A stretch of 64,000 nucleotides of DNA from Raphanus sativus (Eukaryota > Streptophyta > Magnoliopsida > Brassicales > Brassicaceae), in the NCBI RefSeq assembly GCF_000801105.2, contig NC_079517.1, positions 9,672,001 to 9,736,000 on the forward strand. Direction: 5' to 3'. Below are positions 1-13,007 of the stretch, piece by piece (the stretch's first letter is position 1; every line of letters starts with the position of its first letter). A program made the translations under genes and the position numbers. The notes beneath the pieces were generated by a model. That model was not told the origin of the DNA, searched no databases, and worked only from the letters and a program-made list of their open reading frames with translations.

Positions 1-79
1 TTAAATTTAAATCTTTCCTTAAATAACTAAATATCAACCAACTATATGGCATCTTACACTCGACGTATAATAATTTAAC

Positions 80-425
80 TCTATTGACATTATACATTAT
101 ATTATACATCTATTCGTAAATAAAAAAAAATCCATTCTCTGTATTATTATACATCAAGTGCGAGTACAACTTTAAAATCTATTCGTAAACAACTATAATT
201 TTTATACATTATATTATACTTCTGGACATTATGTTATACATCTATTCGTAAACAACTATAATTTTTTTGCATACATTATACATTATATTATAATTCTGAA
301 CATTATATTATACATTTGTTCGTAAACAGCTATTATTTTTTCTACATTATATTATACTTCTGTACATTATATTACACATTTATTCATAAACAACTATAAT
401 TTTTTGCATTATATTATACATCTTC
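80..425 (+). repeat. Degenerate AT-rich tandem array
   Basis: Irregular repeats containing CATTATATTATAC and ATCTATTCGTAAAC(A)ACTATAATTTT, about 60-80 bp per unit, four to five copies. Confidence 0.7.
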
Positions 426-536
426 TTTACTCAACTTCGAGTCATTAACAAGTCCTTAACTAGTTATTGATTAATCTTTAAATTTTAAATTGCTGGATAC
501 ATATATCAGAATATATATTTTTTGATACTCAAATAA

Positions 537-1398
537 TCTATCTTATTAAAACAGAAACATTACAACTAATTCTAGGTGGATTTTAAAGTTGGACCTTATG
601 TAATTATTGTTATATTAATCTATTTATTATTAGACATGCCTTTTTATAAATAATTAATATTAACCATTATCATATTTTTCACTTCTTACCTTATTATTAT
701 ATCCACTACACATGTTTCCTTATATTGCATATATTTTACTATAAGCTAGATGCATCCACTAGCATATTATACTATAAAATAGATTATTAATAATACATCT
801 ACTAACATATAATACTATACGACAGATTAGTAATAATACAATATATTATCTGTATTCATTAACTTGCATCTATCAATATTAGCAATACTATGAATACGAC
901 CAACTATATACTTTGAACCTATAAACCATGATATACTAATTTATAACAAAAATGATATTACTGTTACAAATTAGTTTTTATAAAACTTATTTATAACAAC
1001 AATTTGTTATATATGATAAATTTAATCAAGACCCAAATCTTTTTTATCCTGTTCAGAAAAAGAAACCTACGAATATATACCATTAAGTTAGCCAAAAATC
1101 TTCCGAATAAATAGTAAATCTCACCAACCCAAAAAATGAATTAAAAATATAACAAAATATATTATGTTTGAAATTTAGCTCACTCGATCGGGTATAAATC
1201 TGTTCATTTCAGGTATGAGTTCTTCGAGTTCTCAACATTTGGATCTAAGTAGGTATTTGATTTTTTTTGTCCGGGTCAATTTTTTGGGTTTCGGATCATT
1301 CTAACTTTTTTATATTATAAATCTTAAATAATATACAACATGTATATAAAATATGTGAATCAAAAGATAAATCCGCGCAGGCGCGGATCATGATCTAG
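537..1398 (+). mobile_element. Helitron, non-autonomous, 862 bp
   Basis: 5' end TCTATCTTATTAAAACAG at 537. 3' hairpin CCGCGCAGGCGCGG followed by ATCATGATCTAG at 1398. It is flanked by A and T. No coding capacity is seen; the interior is AT-rich. Confidence 0.65.
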
Positions 1399-1963
1399 TA
1401 TAAGTATAACATAGAATATTCTATAATTTAAAGGGACGGATTTGCCTTAGATATGCAATAACTAGAATATATTTCCTTACATATACAGCAAAGAAAAGGA
1501 AATTAAAATATAACATCTTTAATTTTTTCCTAGACAATTGCTGTTACGGCTTATTAATTACATATCAAAACATAGATATTTAAAATAAAATTTTACTTTA
1601 TGGGCCATAATATTTATATTGTGAATAAGTATTAAACAGACACATTGTAAGCATTTAACTTTATAAAAAACACATTAGTCATTTTCTTATTGAACTTTTT
1701 GCATATACATTCAAAATACTATTTTATTAATAAAAAAATTTGAAACTATTTCTTTTTGGATTAGTACAATTTCATTTAAATTACTTAACCAAATATAAAA
1801 CATTTATATATCAGCACGGTTAATCTTTGTTGGTCTTTTTCTCATAAATATTTTTGTTTGTCTATTGTATAAATTATAACTATTATTAATATCATAATGA
1901 AGACTTCAGTTATGTTAGTCTAAATTTTATTGGTTAATATTAGATTATTGTTTTCACTTTACA

Positions 1964-2153
1964 TCTATACTACAAAATTGAGAAACTCACGACTATATTA
2001 AACCACACAATATAGAATTGGACAAACTCAAAATTATTTAAAACTACACAATATAAAATTAGACAAATTTCAAATTACATTAACTACTATAGAATATATG
2101 TTATATGTTAAGACAAAAATGGAATCCGCGCGGTTGCGCGGGTCATGATCTAG
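1964..2153 (+). mobile_element. Short Helitron-like element, 190 bp
   Basis: 5' end TCTATACTACAAAATTGAG at 1964. 3' hairpin CCGCGCGGTTGCGCGGG and TCATGATCTAG ending at 2153, flanked by A and T. The last 12 bases match the end of the 537-1398 element. The 5' end is less certain than the 3' end. Confidence 0.5.
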
Positions 2154-2843
2154 TATAAATTATATTAATGTTATTGAGAGTATCTTTTTGTTTCCGTTTC
2201 TGAATATTTTCTCCAGTTTGGTTGTGTGTAATACTATTAAGTAATAATTTTTTATTATTCTTATTATGTTTGTTATATGTGTTTTTTATTTCTAAACTTG
2301 TCGTTTTTACCGGACCTTAAAAACAAATACATGAAAACTTGTAGAAATAACTATAAAATGAGTGACAATTATGAGTATTTAAGCTAAATGGGTTTTAACG
2401 AATTTATGTATTTCCCATTAGAAGACAATAGCATTGGCCTATTGACATTGGACATGTAAATTAATTTCATAAGAAAAGAGGAGTAGCAGATGGAGATGTT
2501 GTTGCCGCCTTTATGTTTGTCAGGATTGTCTCTTGCATCTTTTGGTATAAAATGAGTGACAATTTTTGTTCCTCGTTTATTTGATGGGTAATATGTAAAC
2601 AAAAATTGTTGTTAGATGTACTTATCAGAGTTCATAACTTACTCTGCTTTTTGGTTTAGGTGATTTCACTCATTTTGATTGTCGTCTTCGTCTTCTTTGT
2701 AAGCATCTATAAAAGTAAGTTTGTAAATTGTTAAATAGATGGCGGTGTAATTTGTATTTGTTTAGCTAACTTGATGTACCTGTCGTTGAGTTTTAGTTGA
2801 AGTGATTGGTTTGGTATATTTGTTTTTAAGTTTATTTGTAAAA

Positions 2844-5114
2844 TCCCTTATATATTAATTGGGGATCTTTTAAATAGTTGTAACCTATAATTTGTATTAA
2901 TTAGAAATAGCCCCTTCCTATGTGACATGCTCTTAAACATTCTTATTGCTGAGGTGGCAGCATTATAAAGAGTTTAGACATACCATAGTCTAATAATAAT
3001 TGTCCCTAGCAAAATACATATATTCTATCTCATATCGGATGGTTTTAATACCGATTATATTATATGGATTTTTATATCACATATCGTTTGTAGGTGGAGT
3101 GAAATGATACATGAAAAACAGAATAAAGAATCATCAACCTATCAATCTGTAATTAAGTTTTTCTGGAGACTATATATAACGTGCATTGTCTTTGTAAAAG
3201 AATCATAAGAAAGTGTATTATGAGTTTGTTCCTTTCGAAGGTTCTTTTTTGAAAAAGTTTGTTCATTTCCGTATAATGCAAAGCAAGTTTTAGTATTATG
3301 TTCAAAGTCTGAACTTACCCAGCACAGACATCCCCTATCATAGTTTTAGTATTATGCAAAGCAAGTCTTAGTATGATGTTTGTTCATAGCAAGTTTTAGT
3401 ATAATGTAAAGGAAGTTTTAGTTAAATATTCAAAATTTTAGTAATTTGAAAGAGTTTTCTACAAATCATAGAACAAATCAGCTAAATACCAATGTGATTT
3501 TTTGCATAGTTCCATTCTACAGTGTACAATCAATCTAAATTCATATATTCTGGAATAGTAAACAATAAACTTAAACTTTGCTTAATATTCAAACAGTGGG
3601 TATACACTGTCTGAGTATGTAGACCAATATCAGTGGAAAATATGATAAATATCCGGTTAATACTAATTCGCTGTTGGTTGAAACTAATTTAAATTTGAAC
3701 TCTACCGAATCATAGTCAATAAATAATAATTATTGTATTAAATTTATAAACCGTGTAACGAACTTATAGACTTGGTGAAATTTAGGTAAATATATATTAT
3801 GTATTTAGTCATAGAGGAAATAAATAAATACAAAAGCTTGATACACAAACTGTTATATTTATCGAATATATATATGCTTGATCGTCACTTCACCATGAGC
3901 CAATAATGGTAATTTAAATTCAATACTAAAAACTTTGGCATCAAGTAATATAATGACCCCAAAAATGGTAGCTAAGGAAAACAATAAGAATTAATTTGTG
4001 AAATAGTTAATGCTATTATATGTGCACTTTAACCTAATTACAAATCCTATATAACCATGGGTTGTTCTCAAACGATACCATCATCATTCGACCTATATAT
4101 TCAGCTCCAGATTTAAAGAAAAAAAATGTCGTCTATCAGTTCTGTCGTTGAGTTGAAAAAAAAATATCGTCTATCAAGACAAGCACACGTCGTAGAGCTG
4201 CATGATCATATATATAACCAGCTACAATAATTGTGTGTTGTTGATTCATAAAGTATCAAACATAAACCTATTTTTAAAATTATTTCAAAACAATATGCAT
4301 GTTAAGGGTGTGTTGTTGATTCAAAAAATTAAAGTTAATAAATGTTTATTTAAAATCATATTAACCGTTATATAACCCAACTAATATTTTTGATAAAACA
4401 CCTTACATGATATAATTACATTATGTATAATATTCCAAGGTATTAACCTCTACTTTATAATTTTTAACTATACGTAAGTTTCTTAGTCTTTATAAATGTA
4501 TATTTGTTTGTTAAATATGTTCAAAAGTAAGGAATTAATCACTACTTTATAAATTGCTTTCTATAAAGTGGGTATTAAAAAGTACATTTTTAATTTCACA
4601 GTCTTTATAAATGTACTTTGAATTGTTAATATACTTTACTTTCAAGAGATCACATTCACAAGAACATGTGTATGTTAAACTTAGTTTACAGATTTGTATT
4701 GTACACATTTTCGAGATACTTATTATAACAGAAAAATACATATATTGAGTATATTTGTTGCGTGTTCGAAATGCAAAAAAACTTGCCAATAATAACTTAA
4801 TGAATACTTTGATTTGTGTTTTACAAATATTTTTGGAAAGAAGAAAACATACCAACTATTAATTTCTAAGTATGTACCAACGGTTTATTCGGTACTACCA
4901 AATCCCAACCATTTTTTCTATTTTGGTTTAATTTTAATTGGTTCGATTTTACCGGATTGAACACCTTTTGCAATGTGTTGGATCTATGGAGTGATTACAA
5001 TATGATTATGTATGTATTTATTGATCTATCAAATATAATATATGTTTTTCATATAAATAACACCTATCTTTTTTGTTATGCATCACCCTGCGCAAGGCGC
5101 ATGTCTTATCCTAG
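2844..5114 (+). mobile_element. Helitron, non-autonomous, 2.3 kb
   Basis: 5' end TCCCTTATATATTAATTGGG at 2844. The 3' end is a short hairpin CTGCGCAAGGCGCA then TCTTATCCTAG at 5114, flanked by A and T. No long frame. It contains short repeats of AGTTTTAGTAT (3290-3420) and a partly duplicated segment (4440-4640). Confidence 0.6.
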
Positions 5115-5299
5115 TTAGATAAAAGAGAGAGGTGATCGTTAATAATTCATTTTTTTAAGTTTTTGGTGTTTTGATTGTTTGGGTTGTTGTGGTTTCTTTT
5201 AAGATGTAAAATAAAAGTTTGTGTGAAATTAGTTTGATAAGTACTGAAGATAAATAGACGACTACAGATCTGGGGTAGAAAATATATTTTTATCATTGA

Positions 5300-5990
5300 T
5301 GTTAGCACCCTATATGTTTCTTACGGGTCAATGAGGAGACGGACAACCACTCGGAGCACTAGGCAGAATGGATTTGCCCAACCATATCTGCGAGTTTAAA
5401 TATCAGTTATGATATCGAAACAAAATATAAATCCAGCTGCAATATGATAATATACCTAGGAGTTCGAGGTTTGTGTTCACATGCACTTGGATATTGTCGA
5501 AATGCCTAATCATAACTGGAGATTGATCTCTCAGGAGCACCCGTGATGACTTCATCAATAATGGTTGATGGGATCGATGAAATGAATGAGGAATGGATGC
5601 TCAGTTATCTTGTATATGCTTGAGCACCTAACAACCTCAAAATGATCGACTTTCACAATGAAACCAACTTCAAAGATGGTCTCTAATGTTTAGCACGTCT
5701 GGCAGAAATGAACCAATGAATCACGGAATCTGTAAATAATATTATTCAACAAAAAATCAGGAAATAAATTAAAAATAATTATGCTAAATAAATGTGATAG
5801 ATCGAATATTAACTTACATTTTCATCAAGGAAGAGAACCATGATTTCCATTAACTCACTGTCTTTCTTGAAGTTCAAAGAATCCCATAAACGGATGAGGC
5901 GAGCGACTATGCTCTGACTACTATGACCAAAACAGAGAGACTTGAAGGTTGAGTGAAGGACATCCGTGATGCTGATTTGAGGAATTGGAG

Positions 5991-6080
<90 letters not shown>

Positions 6081-6160
6081 GCTAGAAGATGGCTAAAGCT
6101 GAGAAGAATCGATGAGTTTTGTGGAAATGCAGATTTGGGTTCATCAAAGATAAGAATCAT
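5300..6160 (-). pseudogene. Decayed RPA1-like (DUF223) gene
   Basis: On the minus strand an exon ending at 5818 reads ISITDVLHSTFKSLCFGHSS, then ARLIRLWDSLNFKKDSELME, the OB-fold opening of the RPA/DUF223 family. After an intron (acceptor near 5730) the frame continues (SVIHWFISARRAKH) but meets a stop and several frameshifts; fragments KVDHFEVVRCSSIYKIT and HFDNIQVHVNTNLELLG are recognisable in shifting frames. An AG microsatellite lies just before the first exon. It is non-functional as read. Confidence 0.7.
5995..6076 (+). repeat. (AG)41 microsatellite
   Basis: An uninterrupted AG dinucleotide run of 82 bp, in the 5' part of the decayed RPA-like gene. It is likely polymorphic. Confidence 0.98.
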
Positions 6161-7293
6161 ATGTATATATATATAGGGTTTACAGAGGGGCTAAAATCAG
6201 GAACATTTATGATCAAGCGATTGAAAAAAAAAAGATGGAAATATTAAGAGTTCACCGATTAAAAAGAAGATTAAGAACATACACACGGCTCTGTAACTTA
6301 GACCTGTTTGAGACAATGATTATGAAGAGAACCCTAAGTCATGTTAAACGACGACGCACGGCTTACAATATGAGAAAACTATAACTCTTGCAAACTCGAG
6401 CTTTTTCTTCAATGATATGATGAAGCCCATTTAAAAATGATACCCATAATATACTTGCAGATTTGGTCCTCAGAAGAAGCAATAGAAACAACGGTTTCCG
6501 ACTTTCATAAATATATACTAGTCTCGGCTATCAATGTATAAATCATCCTTTAGTTTAGTGATATAAATGTTGGTGCTTCTATCTCAATAATCCGGGTTCA
6601 AACCATGGGTTAGTAAAAAATTATTTTTTTATCAATGAACTTTTTTAAAATGGGATCCACCTGATGCTGATGTGTTTTTTTGCACCATGTGCAGTAATAA
6701 AAATTTTAAATTTAAAACATATTTAAAATAAAATTATATTAATATTCAAGATTTATTGTTTTTACCAATATTGTGGTATAAATTTTGTTTTAATTGAAAA
6801 TAAAATAAAGATAAAATAATATTTTTGTTTAAATTTTAAATTATACTTAATAATAGATATGTATATATTTAAAATTATAATCTTAGATCGATTTTTATCT
6901 ATTTCTTTTGGGTAAATATATTAAATTAATTTGTATAAAATTAAACAAAATTGATATAAATCTGTATAACTATCAAAAAGTACAAATGAACAGTATTTTA
7001 GAATCTTTAGATATATAAAAAGTTAATTATATTACGGTTAAACATTTATAATTTTTTTTAAACTGTAAAACAATTTGAAAATACTTTTTAGTAATAAAAT
7101 TGTATAATTATAAATAATTTTTAGAATTTTTAAACTTTTTAAATTAATTATTGTCATATTTGAATAGATTTAATTTATTGATGTTGTATAATTTATTTTC
7201 ATATTATAAAATTTTTACCAAAAATATAAATTTATTTATTATGCTATTATTTACAAAGTGATTTTTCGCAATCGAACTCTCACATTAAAAGTT
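6161..7293. other. AT-rich intergenic DNA, nothing recognised
   Basis: No frame, RNA gene or element end is seen. The same holds for 1399-1963, 2154-2843, 7771-9544 (except GTTTTTAGTTTT-type runs at 8330-8600), 17040-17884, 18246-18913, 19811-20738, 21982-22690, 30073-32091 apart from the inverted repeat, and 32778-33249. Confidence 0.6.
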
Positions 7294-7770
7294 AGAGTGG
7301 TCAAAGTCGATGATACCTTTAATGAATTATATATATATAAAACGAAATTTATTAATAATATTATTTATTTTTTAAAAATAAGATAATACTTATATATTGT
7401 GCTGTTATCTTAAAATATTTTTCAATTATAAAAGTTAAAAACTAGATATAATTTTTTTATAATAATTAAGTGGCTAAAATCAATATTGATTTTTTATTAA
7501 TATTATTAGTTTTTTAATAAGATAATTCATATGTATTTTTTTGTTATCTTAAAATATTTTTCAATTATAAAAGCTAAAATAAGATATAAACAATTTATAA
7601 TAATTAAGTGGTTAAAGACAATTTTACCTTTAATAAATTTTATAGTAAAAAACGATTTTTTATTAATAATGTTATAATTTTTTAAATAAGATAATTCTTA
7701 TATATTGTGTTGTTGTCTTAAAATTTATTTTTTCAATCATAAAAGATATAAAATAACATATAAACTATTA
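7294..7770 (+). repeat. Tandem repeat, three units of about 140-170 bp
   Basis: Units beginning AGTGG(T/C)(C/T)AAA start at 7294, 7468 and 7606. Each contains TTATTAATA..., AAGATAATTC and TTTTTCAATTATAAAAG. AT-rich and non-coding. Confidence 0.65.
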
Positions 7771-9544
7771 ATAACTAAATATTAACCAACTAAAACCATT
7801 TTGTATAAATATATTTCCTAAAATATTTCTAATATGTGAATGTTTTCTTTTTAAATACTATATATATATATATAATTTGATGTTTGATCTTTTCTGAAAA
7901 CCTAAATAATAAATTATCATACTGGTTTTTGAATTAATAAAATATAAACTAATAAAATATTTGTAAAACGATTAAGTCCGTACGTGTGGACAAAACACCT
8001 TATAAACATTAAATATAATTATCCATTTCACATTTATCTTAAACCATGTCATCATTTTAGTATGACATGTCATATTTATTTGATTAAATATGTGTCAAAA
8101 TCATTTGGCAAATAATATATAGGGATAAATTCTGTTGTTATCTCAGTATTTGGTTAGAAACTACCAACACTTAAGGATGTGCTGATTCGGAAAACTCGAT
8201 GAATAATCATCACAATTGGAGTATGTTCCAACACACACTTAAGGATGTGCTCGATCTATTTCTAATGGTAACCTTTGCTTGAGTCGTCCAAATTTCAGAT
8301 CCTCCTATTCAATCATCACGATCATAGAAATTCAATCATCAGTCGTCAGAGTTTTTGGTTTATGACTTTTGGTTTTTGATTTTACAGTAGATTTTAGTTT
8401 TTTGAAAAAATTGATCGGTGATTTAGATTTTGGTTTTTAGTTTTTGTTTTTAAAAATGATAAAATAAAAAATATTATAACAGTAAAATGTTCATTCTGGT
8501 TTTTAGTTTTTGAGAAAATATGAATGGTGATTTTAGATTTTGGTTTCTAGTTTTTAGTTTTTTCCATTTTTAAAAGAATAAAACATAATTTTTTTATTAA
8601 TATGAAAATTCTTATTCTGAAAATAATAAAATATAAAATATTATTACAAAAACACACATAAGCTTATTTAAAAAACAGCAAACACAAAATAATATAATTA
8701 TATGTTTAAACATAAACGTAAGAATTAGTTTTATGTTTAAACATATATATATATATATATATGCAGAGATCCATAAATATAAAACTTCAAGTAAAAAAAT
8801 GTAGACATAATTTCTTGATAAAATTTGCCATAAATATAATATATAAAACTATATAGTTAACTATTAAAAATTACTATATGTGTAGAATAAAACTAAAAGA
8901 AATCAAAAAATTGTTTTTGTTGTTTTTAAACAGTAAAAATTAATTTCATTTTTAGTAACTGCTTGCGTAAATTAATTTTTGGTGCAAATTTAGTATGAGA
9001 GCAAACAATCAAATATTTTTTTTTTAATTTGGAAGTTGAAATTTTTATTATTTTATTTTAATGGAGTTTATAGATTTCAATAATCAATAGATGCTTGTGA
9101 ACATAAATAAGAAACATATAACCATACAATAAGAATGAGGAGTTGCCACTAAAATTTAAAATTCTCTAAAATTAAAAAATATACAAAAGCTAACGTCTAC
9201 TGCTTTAAAACTAGTAAAATCCAGTTTTTAGTTTGTGTAGTCCTACTCCGGCAGCCTTTCCGTACTTCACCACAACATCGGGAAATTCATGTATCTTCAA
9301 AGAGGGATTTTAACTGCTCCCAGCATCCACTGGTTGGATTCTTCAAAGTCGATTTCGACGTATGTGCGTTTCTTCAAACGCAGGTTTTAGGATTACAAGT
9401 GAAGTTTCTCTTTGGGTTTCTTCTCTCCTTAGCCATATCTATCATTCATCTTGTTTTAGTTATTTTCGTCTATCAGATTACCGTCTAGTATTCATCCGAT
9501 TGTAACCAACTTAGTACATTGGACTTTTAATTTTAATATAAATA

Positions 9545-11072
9545 CTAGATTTTGACCCGCGCTTTGAAAGCGCGGATTTTTCTTGGAACAATATTTATAA
9601 ATTAATATTTTAGAATTGTTGTAGTATCAAAGACAAAAACTTGTTTAAATTATGTAATTTATGAATTAGTTTATTTAAGATTTTATGTCTGCATTCTTAT
9701 GTAATAGTCTCTTAGGCCTGGACAATTTACTAAACCCGTGAAACCAAACCAAAATCAACTCAGAAAATATATATTAGATCTTTAAAATTTTGAAAAATAT
9801 CATTATAGTTTGTGTGATTTGGGTATGGGTCTAGAGAAAAGTACATATTAGTTTTTTTGGATATGCGGGTCTCTGTTCGAATCCATATCCTATTCGAGTT
9901 TCGATAGGGTACCCAAAGTAACTGATTTTTGTGTATATTAGGTCTTCTGGGTATTTCAAATATGTTTTTGGGATTGCAAATACTTTTTTTAAGTTCTGGG
10001 TTAGTGTTTTCAATTATATTTTTCGGTTTCTTTAAAAAATTTAATTTAAAAAAAATTAGGTATTCGGAAAAAAATTGGGAACGTTTTGGTTCCTCAGATC
10101 AGATTTCATGTAAAATTTGAAATCTTTTGGGTATTTGAATATTTGTTTGGATTTTCAGATTGTGTTCCAATATTTTTTAGGGTTTTCAGGTATTTAAATT
10201 ATTTTCTGGGTTCTGAACACCTAAAAACGATCCAGAGCTTTTTGTACTCGAAAATTATAGATATTTTATATGTATTTGATTTATGGACCCAAACCGATAT
10301 GAACCAAAAAAATACAAATTGGAACACGAACCAAAAAAATTCAAATACATAGTTATGTTCAAATGTTTATAACTGGAAGAATCCAGACCCAAAATAAAAC
10401 GAAACCTGAATTGCCAAATCTACTATCTCTCAATATATTTTGTATGCATGTTATAAAAGTTACATTTGTTAAATTGGTGACTTGTGAGACTTAATATTTA
10501 CTTGACAAATATTTGACTAATTTAATAATATAGATTTGTAAGGTTTTTAATTGTGTTAAAACTTATATTAAATAACAAATTTTATTGTATATTGTTTTTA
10601 TAAAAATAACTTAACGTAAAATATTGATGTGTTATAAATTGTATACTATTCATATACATCAAAAACATTAATCTAAGATTCACATATAAAAATACCAGTA
10701 GCTACAACATTATATTAACTATATTATATAAACAACATATTATGTCATTTAATATGAGACAAAGTATATAACGTGTTAGAGGGTAAATGATCTATGACAT
10801 GTAAGGTCAAAAGAGCAACAGCATATATAACTCTCTATTAATAATTGTATGTGCCACCGTAATAAATCTAATATATACAAACAGATCCAGAATAATATAA
10901 CAGAATGGATCCCGTATTTTAAAGACATACGTTATATTTCCATAGTTAATTAAATAGCGTTATAGATAAAAATGATTAGTTATGTTTAATAAATGCTAAG
11001 CTAATAATGAATAAGTCCAAACAACTTCTATAAGTAGATTTTTCAATACTGCTTCTGTTTTAATAGTATAGA
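9545..11072 (-). mobile_element. Helitron, non-autonomous, 1.5 kb
   Basis: Minus orientation: 5' end TCTATACTATTAAAACAG at 11072, 3' hairpin CCGCGCTTTCAAAGCGCGGG followed by TCAAAATCTAG at 9545, flanked by A and T. Small open frames at 9831-10352 are low-complexity repeats of GGGTATTT type and not genes. Confidence 0.8.
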
Positions 11073-11706
11073 TTTGGTGTTAAAAAAAAGTTTCTGTTTA
11101 CATTTGAGCAGTAAAATCCAAAACTAGTTTTCCTATTTTTTAGATAATCATTTTTTTCAAAATCTTGATTGGATAATAAAGTAGTTTTTGAAAACCAAAA
11201 ACCATTTTAAAAACTACAAACAATCACCCTCTTAGTTATTTGAGGGTTTTGGTTCAATTTTGATTTCAGATATTTTAATTCAGTTCTGGTTCGGTTCTTC
11301 GTTTTTAATTTTTTTTGCCCAGGCCGACAATTAATTATTCCTTGTCAACGACATGATTCAGGAAGCAATCGATTTGAAATTCGATAAGTGTCACCAGCTC
11401 CAATTTCTTTCCTTGCGTGTTTTATTTTGGGCTTGATTGGATAAACTGGGCTAAAAAACTGGGCTCTTAAAAATCTATATAGACTGTATTGCAACATTTT
11501 TCTAACGAGTAAACATTAAAAAATATTATTAACACATGTTCTGTTATATCTTGTTTGTGTTGAAAATTTTCTTATATCGTCTGTATTTTCTCTATTAGAA
11601 ATCCTAACGTCGAAGTTTAACAACATATAATATTAGATGATTTTAATATTTTAGTAAAAACTGTTTATAATTTATGGACTAAAAATCTATTAACTGTACC
11701 AAAACA

Positions 11707-11751
11707 AATTGTGACATAGTTTTTTTTTTGAATGAATTGTGACATAGTTTT
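11707..11751 (-). mobile_element. Minimal retroposon scar
   Basis: AATTGTGACATAGTTTT occurs at 11707-11723 and 11735-11751. Between the copies, on the minus strand, lies CATTC plus an A run. It is read as a target duplication around a tail-only insertion. Confidence 0.5.
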
Positions 11752-12096
11752 GGGAGGGATGTATGATTTATGTATAGTTAGAGTTTTCTTAACTATTAAG
11801 TATCTCTAATTCATGAATGCCATATTAATATTACTATTTGTTTTATTCCAGAATCACAACTTGTGTTCTCAGTAAAATTTTCGAGGAGAAAGAAAAATTG
11901 ATTAGATCAAAAAAAATTGAATGGTATTGTTCTCAAACATGAGAAAAATATTGTTTTAGAAAAGGTTCTCCCTGAAAAATGTAAGACGCATGTCCAACAT
12001 ACTGAGAGAAATGCTTATGAGAAGCATGACAGTGAGAGGATCGATCTTATGCTAGCAACCATGAAATGAAATTTGCAGAAGCAAATATGATTTGCT

Positions 12097-12145
12097 AACG
12101 TTACCCAGAACGTATTTACAAAAAAAAAAACGTTACCCAGAACGT
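12097..12145 (+). mobile_element. Minimal retroposon scar
   Basis: Perfect 17 bp duplication AACGTTACCCAGAACGT (12097-12113, 12129-12145) around ATTTAC plus A9. Confidence 0.65.
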
Positions 12146-12853
12146 GGCAGCTATAAGAGACGGGTTTCATTGATTGGACTATTATACTCCATCGTACGCC
12201 GCAGCAAGTGGTTACTTCTAACATAGTTTTAGTTAGAAAACTTTGTAATATAAACAATATTATGAAGATAAAGAATTACGTATAAATAAAAATATGTGAT
12301 TGATGTTGAAAAAATATATCTTTTTTAATTGAAAGATGATCATAAATAATGCCGTACAGTTATAATATTTCTCAGATTTATAGTAGTTCTTTGCTAACGT
12401 TTTTATTTGAAACATAATTCTTTGCTAACGTTCTATGAAACAGATAGATGATACTTTGTTGGCTCTGTCGAATTTTTTTTTATTAATAATGGCTTATACT
12501 TGTGGACATATTCCGAATATCTTTCTCCAAAAAGTTGAATCTCTGATGGTAGTAAAGAATGGATTACCTCGTGAAATCAATAACTATAATTTTTGGACCA
12601 AATTAACTTTAATTTTACATAAAAATAGTACGAAAGAAAAGAATTAACGGTAATAATTAAACATTTTAATGCTAAAATTAATAATTAACATTTTACCAAC
12701 AAAAAACAGAGTTTAATGGTGACTTACAAAAAGGCCATTTTAACAAAAAATATGACAGTTACAAAAAAAACAAAAAAATAGGAAACAAAAAAGGACCACA
12801 ATAGCAAGACCAAAACTCCGCCTATGGTCGAGACTCGAGAGAGAGACCGTTAC

Positions 12854-12934
12854 CCATAAAACTCCAATATTATGAACAGTTCATTAATTATTCACCATAA
12901 AACTCCAATAATATGAACAGTTCATTAATTATTA
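12854..12934 (+). repeat. Short tandem duplication (about 41 bp, two units)
   Basis: CCATAAAACTCCAAT(A)... followed by ATGAACAGTTCATTAATTATT occurs twice in a row. Confidence 0.85.
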
Positions 12935-13007
12935 TCTTGCCTCGACATCGTACGTCCGTCGACATCTTCAGACGTCAATTGGTGTTACCTTTGTGGTCAC
13001 TCTCAGT

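Noticed and set aside
9831..10352. Three small frames rich in Phe/Tyr
   Set aside because: Low-complexity GGGTATTT-type repeats inside a Helitron.
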